Of a DNA stretch of 11,660 nt, positions 7,038-11,660 are shown in pieces. The notes under the pieces were generated by a model that saw nothing but the letters and a program-made list of their open reading frames with translations, was not told the origin of the DNA and did not search any database. Location of the stretch: assembly GCA_947461645.1 (NCBI GenBank), contig CANHMN010000032.1:1-11660 (forward strand), written 5' to 3'. Each line of letters begins with the position of its first letter. The stretch's first letter is position 1. Source of the stretch: Chitinophagaceae bacterium. Its GTDB lineage: Bacteria > Bacteroidota > Bacteroidia > Chitinophagales > Chitinophagaceae. A program made the translations under genes and the position numbers.

Positions 7038-8012
7038 TTAATCAAAACTTTTTGCACTTCCTTTGGATGCAATTTTTAGAATTCTGTCGTATTGCTCTGC
7101 ATTCAGGTCATTGTAAAAAAAGTAGACAGGGTCTACCTCGTTTCCGTTGATGCGCACTTCATAGTGGCAATGTGGCCCAGTACTTTTTCCTGTGCTGCCT
7201 ACCCAACCAATGACTTCACCCCTTTTCACCCGCTGACCGTTCCTTACTTTTATTTTAAACATGTGCCCATAAAGCGTTTCGTATCCATATCCATGATTGA
7301 TGACCACATGATTTCCGTAACCGCCATCAGATAGCCCGGCTGTTTTAACTACACCATTCCCTGTGGCATAAATGGGCGTTCCTCTGGGAGCGGTAAAATC
7401 AAGTCCCTTGTGCATTTTCGGTGTTCCATATACTGGATCGATTCTCATACCATATCCACTGGCAATGCGGTCAAGTTGTTTGTTGCTTACAGGCTGAATG
7501 GCAGGTATACTCACAAGTTTCGCCGACTGACCCTTTATGAGTTGGGCGATTTTTTCATAGCTGTTAAACTGAAAAACTATGCGGGAGTTGATGTTATTAA
7601 GCTGATTTTCGATGTTTGAAGCAATGTCCTCTTCATCTATTCGGGTGATTTTTTTGATTTCCTGTTGTCTTTCTATAAGCTTGGCTCTTGTGCTATCGGG
7701 CACCGGATTGGCTTCAAAAATAGAGCGGTATACTTCGTTGTCTCTTTTCTCGAGGGAAGACATTTGTTGCTGAAGCTCTTTTACACGTTCCCCCAACTGA
7801 TTGTAATTGTCTTTGAGCGCTTCATATTTTTTATTAGCCTCTAGTTCTCCGGGCTTGGGGAAAAAACGGATATATAGATAAATAACAATGGAAGAAGCTA
7901 CCATCAAACCGGAAAACAACCCGAAAAAACGCAACAATTTGACCCTAATTGGGGTAACCAGTTTTTCGAAACGGAGCGTATTGGTGTTATAGTAATATTT
8001 TATTTTCTTCAT
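7038..8012 (-). CDS. Membrane-anchored M23 family peptidase (LytM-type)
   Basis: M23 enzymes are zinc endopeptidases that cut peptide cross-links in peptidoglycan. The 324-residue protein begins with a basic cytoplasmic tail, then one membrane segment (about 29-49), a probable coiled coil (56-92, e.g. 'LGERVKELQQQMSSLEKR'), a helical linker, and the M23 domain from about 185. The catalytic set is intact: HKGLD (H201 and D205 as metal ligands), YGH (H250), and HCH (H281 catalytic, H283 metal ligand). The active site therefore looks competent, unlike EnvC/NlpD-type activators that lack metal ligands. The coiled-coil and TM layout resembles cell-division and cell-shape M23 proteins anchored in the inner membrane with the peptidase in the periplasm. 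It is the first gene of the minus-strand operon with the MerR-type and thioredoxin-like genes, and is divergent from alaS. A Bacteroidota-type promoter lies about 90 bases upstream. Confidence 0.94.
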   Translation of the reverse strand: MKKIKYYYNTNTLRFEKLVTPIRVKLLRFFGLFSGLMVASSIVIYLYIRFFPKPGELEANKKYEALKDNYNQLGERVKELQQQMSSLEKRDNEVYRSIFEANPVPDSTRAKLIERQQEIKKITRIDEEDIASNIENQLNNINSRIVFQFNSYEKIAQLIKGQSAKLVSIPAIQPVSNKQLDRIASGYGMRIDPVYGTPKMHKGLDFTAPRGTPIYATGNGVVKTAGLSDGGYGNHVVINHGYGYETLYGHMFKIKVRNGQRVKRGEVIGWVGSTGKSTGPHCHYEVRINGNEVDPVYFFYNDLNAEQYDRILKIASKGSAKSFD

Positions 8013-8103
8013 CGAAGTACATTCCTGAACCGATGGTTTTAAAACTCATCGGTAATCATTAAATTGCACCCCATTGAGGGATAAAGCCTGAATCCAAGGC
8101 CTA

Positions 8104-8134
8104 CAAATATAGCCCTATAATTTGCAATTAGCAA
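8104..8134 (-). promoter_or_regulatory. Candidate Bacteroidota promoter for the M23-MerR-thioredoxin operon
   Basis: Read on the minus strand, 8111-8104 is TATATTTG, an exact match to the Bacteroidota -7 consensus TAnnTTTG. A TTG (8134-8132) lies 20 bases upstream, within the spacing reported for the -33 box. Transcription would begin near 8097 and leave an untranslated leader of about 85 bases before the ATG at 8012. No other TAnnTTTG occurs on this strand in the gap. The -33 part is only three bases and could be chance. The element overlaps the presumed alaS promoter and leader, so the two divergent units may compete. Confidence 0.5.
8116..8124 (+). promoter_or_regulatory. Weak candidate promoter core for alaS
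   Basis: The gap contains TATAATTTG. It is one base longer than the Bacteroidota -7 box TAnnTTTG (three bases between TA and TTTG) and also includes a perfect sigma70-style TATAAT. No TTTG, TTG or TTGACA-like element is found at the right distance upstream, so support is limited. A start near 8130 would leave a leader of about 25 bases to the ATG at 8155. It would exclude the TTG at 8122 as the start of alaS. Confidence 0.3.
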
Positions 8135-8154
8135 CGTATTCAAACTACCAATTT

Positions 8155-10809
8155 ATGATGACGGCTTCTGAGATCAGACAACATTTTCTGGATTTTTTCA
8201 AATCGAAACAACATACCATTGTTCCTTCTGCGCCTATTGTAGTAAAAAATGATCCAACATTGCTTTTTACCAATGCCGGAATGAATCAATTCAAAGATTA
8301 TTTTCTGGGTAATAAAAAAGCGCCATCAAATCGTGTTGCCGACACCCAAAAATGTTTGCGCGTAAGCGGTAAACACAACGATCTTGAAGAAGTAGGTGTA
8401 GATACCTATCACCATACCATGTTTGAGATGCTCGGCAACTGGAGCTTTGGCGATGCCGACAATCCCTCTGTGGGTTACTTTAAAGCGGAGGCCATTGCCT
8501 GGAGCTGGGAGCTGCTTACGGAAGTTTATAAAATTGACAAAGACAGGCTTTATGTAACCGTGTTTGAAGGTGATGCTAATGAAGGCATTCCGGCTTCAAG
8601 CGTTGCCCTTGCCGAATGGAAAAAAATTGTTCAGGAAGAGAGAATCATCTATGGTAATAAAAAAGACAATTTCTGGGAGATGGGCGACACTGGTCCCTGT
8701 GGCCCCTGCACCGAAATACATGTAGATTGCAGATCTGAAGCAGAAATAGCAGCAACTCCCGGCCGCGACCTTGTTAACAAAGACCACCCTCAGGTAATTG
8801 AAATCTGGAACAACGTATTCATTCAATACAACAGAAAAAAAGACGGCAGCCTCGAGCCGCTACCAGCCAAACACGTAGACACTGGAATGGGATTTGAAAG
8901 ACTGGTAAGGGTGTTGCAAAAAAAACAAAGCAATTACGACACCGATGTGTTTTCAGGAACCATTCAGGCTACAGAAAAAATAACAGGGAAAAAGTACACT
9001 GCGCTTGACGACAAAGAAAGTGTCGCTTTCAGGGTATTGGCAGATCACATCAGAGCTATATCCTTTACCATTGCAGATGGACAACTTCCTTCCAACAACG
9101 GTGCAGGTTATGTAATCAGAAGGATATTAAGAAGAGCTGTTCGTTATTATTATTCTTATCTCGATTACAAACAACCACTATTATTTCAATTGCTTCCTGT
9201 TATTGCCCAACAATTTGAAGACGTATTTCCAGAATTGATCAAACAACAGGAATTTGTTGCCAAGGTAATTAAGGAGGAAGAAGAAGCATTCTTGCGCACT
9301 TTGGACAAAGGCCTCAAGAAAATAGACAGCATTGTTGCAACAGCTCAAAACCAGGCAGAAAAAACCATTTCAGGCTCAGATGCATTTGAGTTGCTGGATA
9401 CCTTCGGTTTTCCGATTGACCTCACCCGCTTAATTGCACAAGAAAACAACTTATCGGTTGATGAAAACGGATTCGAAAAGGAAATGCAAGCCCAAAAAGA
9501 CCGAAGCAGGGCTGCAACGGCATTAGATACTGAAGACTGGACCATCATCAACGAAGGCAATTCAATGGGTTTTACAGGTTATGAATGGCTTGAAAACAAT
9601 ACAAAAATTCAGCGATTCAGAAAAGTAAAAGGAAAAGGAAAAGAGTTGTACCAAATTGTATTGGAACAAACTCCTTTTTATGCAGAAAGCGGTGGTCAGG
9701 TAGGCGATACCGGTACAATCTCTGTAAATGGCAATTCGATTAACATTGTTGATACCAAAAAAGAAAATGACCTTATTATTCATTTTGCTGAACAATTGCC
9801 TGAAAACCTACATGGTGATACCCTTGCTAAAGTAGATACAGCAAGAAGAAAAAAAATCAGTGCACATCACAGTGTAACCCATTTGATGCACGCTGCATTG
9901 AGAGCTGTATTGGGAAAACATGTGGCTCAAAAAGGAAGTATGGTAAATGATGAGCAGCTGCGCTTTGATTTTTCACACTTTTCAAAAGTAACTGATGAAG
10001 AATTGAAAGATGTGGAGGCAATGGTAAACGAAAAAATAAGAGAGAACATTCCTGTAGTGATTAAATCCATGCCAAAAGATGAAGCTGTTGCCCTTGGCGC
10101 GATGGCGCTTTTTGGTGAAAAATACGGAGATACTGTTAGAGTGGTAATAATGGACCCTGCATACTCCATTGAATTGTGTGGCGGAACGCATGTTGGCTCA
10201 ACCGGTGAACTTGGTTTGTTCAAAATTAAAAGCGAAAGTGCTGTTGCTGCAGGCGTAAGAAGAATTGAAGCCGTAACCGGCTTTGCTGCTGAGCAGTTGA
10301 TCAATGCACAAATAGCGCAACTTAATGCCATCAAAGAGCAACTTAAAAATCCGAAAGACCTGAACAAGGCCATAGAAAACTTATCTGCTGAAAACAGCGC
10401 CCTTCAAAAAAGAATTGAATCACTGGAAGCACGTCAGCTTGTTGGCATAAGAAATGAATTGATGCAAAAAGACCAAATCATCGACAACGTTTGCTTTATC
10501 GGCGAGATCGTTGAAGTACCAAGCGCAGATGCGTTGAAGAAACTTTGCCTCGACTTGAAACACCACATACACGATCACCTGCTTGTGCTTTGTTGCAACA
10601 TAGGTGGCAAAGCAAATGTTGCTGTTGGAGTAAGTGAAACTGTTGCCCAAGCTAAAGGACTTGATGCATCCAAAATCATCAAGGAAATAGTTAGCCCTTT
10701 AATCAATGGAGGTGGTGGAGGCCAAAAAACACTAGCAACGGCGGGCGGGCAGGAAGCTGGCAATTTTAACACTGTTTTTGAAAAACTGAAATTACTTTTG
10801 CAATCCTAA
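8155..10809 (+). CDS. alaS: Alanyl-tRNA synthetase
   Basis: AlaRS charges tRNA-Ala with alanine and hydrolyses mischarged Ser- and Gly-tRNA-Ala. The 884-residue protein has the complete architecture. The class II catalytic core comes first ('PTLLFTNAGMNQFKDYFLG', residues 34-52, then 'NFWEMGDTGPCGPCTEIH' and 'HVDTGMGFERL'). The tRNA-binding helical domain follows ('GAGYVIRRILRRAVRYY'), then the editing domain with HxxxH (H572, H576) and CGGTH (C675, H679). A coiled coil (about 720-770) leads to the C-Ala/DHHA1 domain with 'NGGGGGQ' (851-857). All four editing-site metal ligands are present. The frame can be read back to a TTG at 8122, but family members begin with 'MTxxEIRQxFLDFF', so the ATG at 8155 is preferred; the ATG at 8158 is equally possible. 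Length is close to E. coli AlaRS (about 875). The gene is divergent from the M23 operon and is followed 20 bases later by a PDZ-domain gene. Confidence 0.98.
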   Translation: MMTASEIRQHFLDFFKSKQHTIVPSAPIVVKNDPTLLFTNAGMNQFKDYFLGNKKAPSNRVADTQKCLRVSGKHNDLEEVGVDTYHHTMFEMLGNWSFGDADNPSVGYFKAEAIAWSWELLTEVYKIDKDRLYVTVFEGDANEGIPASSVALAEWKKIVQEERIIYGNKKDNFWEMGDTGPCGPCTEIHVDCRSEAEIAATPGRDLVNKDHPQVIEIWNNVFIQYNRKKDGSLEPLPAKHVDTGMGFERLVRVLQKKQSNYDTDVFSGTIQATEKITGKKYTALDDKESVAFRVLADHIRAISFTIADGQLPSNNGAGYVIRRILRRAVRYYYSYLDYKQPLLFQLLPVIAQQFEDVFPELIKQQEFVAKVIKEEEEAFLRTLDKGLKKIDSIVATAQNQAEKTISGSDAFELLDTFGFPIDLTRLIAQENNLSVDENGFEKEMQAQKDRSRAATALDTEDWTIINEGNSMGFTGYEWLENNTKIQRFRKVKGKGKELYQIVLEQTPFYAESGGQVGDTGTISVNGNSINIVDTKKENDLIIHFAEQLPENLHGDTLAKVDTARRKKISAHHSVTHLMHAALRAVLGKHVAQKGSMVNDEQLRFDFSHFSKVTDEELKDVEAMVNEKIRENIPVVIKSMPKDEAVALGAMALFGEKYGDTVRVVIMDPAYSIELCGGTHVGSTGELGLFKIKSESAVAAGVRRIEAVTGFAAEQLINAQIAQLNAIKEQLKNPKDLNKAIENLSAENSALQKRIESLEARQLVGIRNELMQKDQIIDNVCFIGEIVEVPSADALKKLCLDLKHHIHDHLLVLCCNIGGKANVAVGVSETVAQAKGLDASKIIKEIVSPLINGGGGGQKTLATAGGQEAGNFNTVFEKLKLLLQS
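10793..10800 (+). promoter_or_regulatory. Possible -7 box for the PDZ-domain gene
   Basis: TACTTTTG, at the very end of alaS, matches the Bacteroidota -7 consensus TAnnTTTG exactly and lies 29 bases before the ATG of the next gene. No -33 TTTG or TTG occurs at 17 to 23 bases upstream; the nearest (10777-10780) is only 12 away. It may let the PDZ gene be transcribed apart from alaS, but a chance match in AT-rich coding DNA is quite possible. Confidence 0.25.
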
Positions 10810-10829
10810 AACTATTAAAATCTCATATT

Positions 10830-11660
10830 ATGAAACGCTTTTGCTCATTTGCCTTTTTCAGTGCAATTGTTTTTTCAGGACTAACCACTTACGCACAACA
10901 AGAGGAATCACCCTCAATCATCAAAAAAGAAAAAAGAGAAATCATCATACGAAACAATAATGATGAAGATCAACGAATAATTGTTCAAATGGATGGTGAT
11001 GGCGTTAGCATAAACGGCAAGCCAATCGATGCAGAGCGCAACAGTAATGTGATCATCAGAAAATTCAACTTTGATGATCAAGACATTAAAAACGGAATGC
11101 TTAAAAAGCTGGAGGAAGAATCGGATAGCTTGGCATTTCTTGGTGTTATGACCATGTCTGCAGAAAATGGCGGAGCAGAAATAACGGATGTTTCAGAAAA
11201 TTCCGCCGCAGCTAAAGCCGGTTTGAAAGAGGATGATGTAATCATTAAAATGGCTGGCCAGCCAATTGAGGATTCGGAATCACTTGTTCAGGCGGTACAA
11301 AAACAGAAGCCCAACGATCAGGTTGAAATCGTTTTTTTAAGGAACGGAAAGGAAAAGAAAACAACAGCTACATTACAACTTAAAAAGGCGAGCAGAAAAA
11401 AAATCGTTATGATGCAGCAAGGTGTTCCTTTGAAAAAATTTGAATTGAAAGATCCAACAGGCAAACCTAAATTGGATGAAATGGACATCAATGTTGATAT
11501 TGCTGAGTTGATTGGAGAAGACTTTTTAAGTAATGACAATGGTTTCAGCTATAGTTTTTCCAAAAAGGAAAAATTGGGCTTGAAATTACAAGATACCGAA
11601 AACGAAAAAGGGGTAAAGGTTCTTGAGATTACCGATAATTCCCTTGCTTCAAAATCCGGA
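10830..11660 (+). CDS. Exported PDZ-domain protein (3' end beyond window)
   Basis: The frame starts at the ATG at 10830 and is open for 277 codons to the window edge. The N terminus is a signal peptide ('MKRFCSFAFFSAIVFSGL', cleavage probably near 'TYAQ', residue 23). A charged, Asn/Asp-rich segment (24-98) includes a short strand motif 'MDGDGVSINGKPI'. A PDZ domain of the HtrA type follows at about 103-183: carboxylate-binding loop 'FLGV' (103-106), then 'ITDVSENSAAAKAGLKEDDVIIKMAG' split across its central helix, and 'VEIVFLRNGK'. A basic linker leads to a second PDZ-like start at about 249 ('LGLKLQ', then 'VKVLEITDNSLASKSG'), cut by the edge. No trypsin-like protease domain precedes the PDZs, so this is not an ordinary DegP/HtrA. 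It could be an adaptor or chaperone, or carry another domain beyond the window. It is 20 bases after alaS, possibly cotranscribed. Confidence 0.88.
   Translation, partial: MKRFCSFAFFSAIVFSGLTTYAQQEESPSIIKKEKREIIIRNNNDEDQRIIVQMDGDGVSINGKPIDAERNSNVIIRKFNFDDQDIKNGMLKKLEEESDSLAFLGVMTMSAENGGAEITDVSENSAAAKAGLKEDDVIIKMAGQPIEDSESLVQAVQKQKPNDQVEIVFLRNGKEKKTTATLQLKKASRKKIVMMQQGVPLKKFELKDPTGKPKLDEMDINVDIAELIGEDFLSNDNGFSYSFSKKEKLGLKLQDTENEKGVKVLEITDNSLASKSG

Noticed and set aside
8086..8100. Small inverted repeat GCCT ... AGGC between the M23 gene and alaS
   Set aside because: The stem has only four base pairs with a seven-base loop and no T run. It is too weak for a terminator or a convincing operator.
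8122..8154. Eleven extra N-terminal codons for alaS starting at a TTG
   Set aside because: The added residues do not resemble AlaRS N termini, which begin with 'MTxxEIRQ'. The TTG also lies inside the TATAATTTG promoter-like element. ATG at 8155 or 8158 fits better.
9927..10373. Minus-strand open frame of 148 codons opposite alaS
   Set aside because: It is fully antisense to the AlaRS editing domain, has serine-rich low-information composition and no recognisable motif.
1..11660. Mobile element, phage, CRISPR or defence system
   Set aside because: I saw no transposase, integrase, direct repeat array, tRNA-associated attachment site or change in codon style. All genes look like core genome.

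Overview
The window looks like a stretch of core chromosome from a member of the Bacteroidota, probably near Chitinophagales/Chitinophagaceae. That placement is inferred, not computed. It rests on moderately AT-rich DNA, the absence of Shine-Dalgarno motifs before most starts, signal peptides ending in 'KAQ' or 'YAQ', exact matches to the Bacteroidota -7 promoter box (TAnnTTTG), and the family types present. Coding density is very high. No non-coding stretch exceeds about 145 bases, and I see no rRNA or tRNA gene, insertion sequence, phage gene or CRISPR array.

Left block, plus strand (1-5905): six tightly packed genes with gaps of 5 to 33 bases, most likely one operon. They encode RsfS (ribosomal silencing factor, cut or nearly cut by the window edge), FtsH (membrane AAA+ zinc protease), a LUD-domain protein of the LutC type, LpxH (lipid A precursor pyrophosphatase), an exported protein of unknown function with propeller-like repeats, and an MscS-family mechanosensitive channel. 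Apart from RsfS and the LUD protein, the theme is building and maintaining the envelope.

Middle block, minus strand (8012 down to 5898): three genes transcribed toward the left block. In transcription order they encode a membrane-anchored M23 (LytM-type) peptidase with a coiled coil, a MerR-type DNA-binding protein with a long N-terminal extension, and an exported thioredoxin-fold protein with only one active-site cysteine. The last gene overlaps the end of the channel gene by 8 bases, tail to tail.

Right block, plus strand (8155-11660): alaS (alanyl-tRNA synthetase, with an intact editing site), then an exported PDZ-domain protein that runs off the window. The 142-base gap between the M23 gene and alaS holds a good Bacteroidota-type promoter for the minus-strand operon and a weaker candidate for alaS.

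I do not see evidence of a new defence, mobile or biosynthetic system. The points most worth a second look are the uncharacterised propeller-like protein, the orphan LUD protein between ftsH and lpxH, the linkage of FtsH with lipid A synthesis, the one-cysteine thioredoxin-like protein, and the overlapping convergent gene ends. Three start codons needed judgement: TTG at 3926 is kept, while apparent TTG starts for alaS (8122) and the thioredoxin gene (6416) are replaced by internal ATGs.
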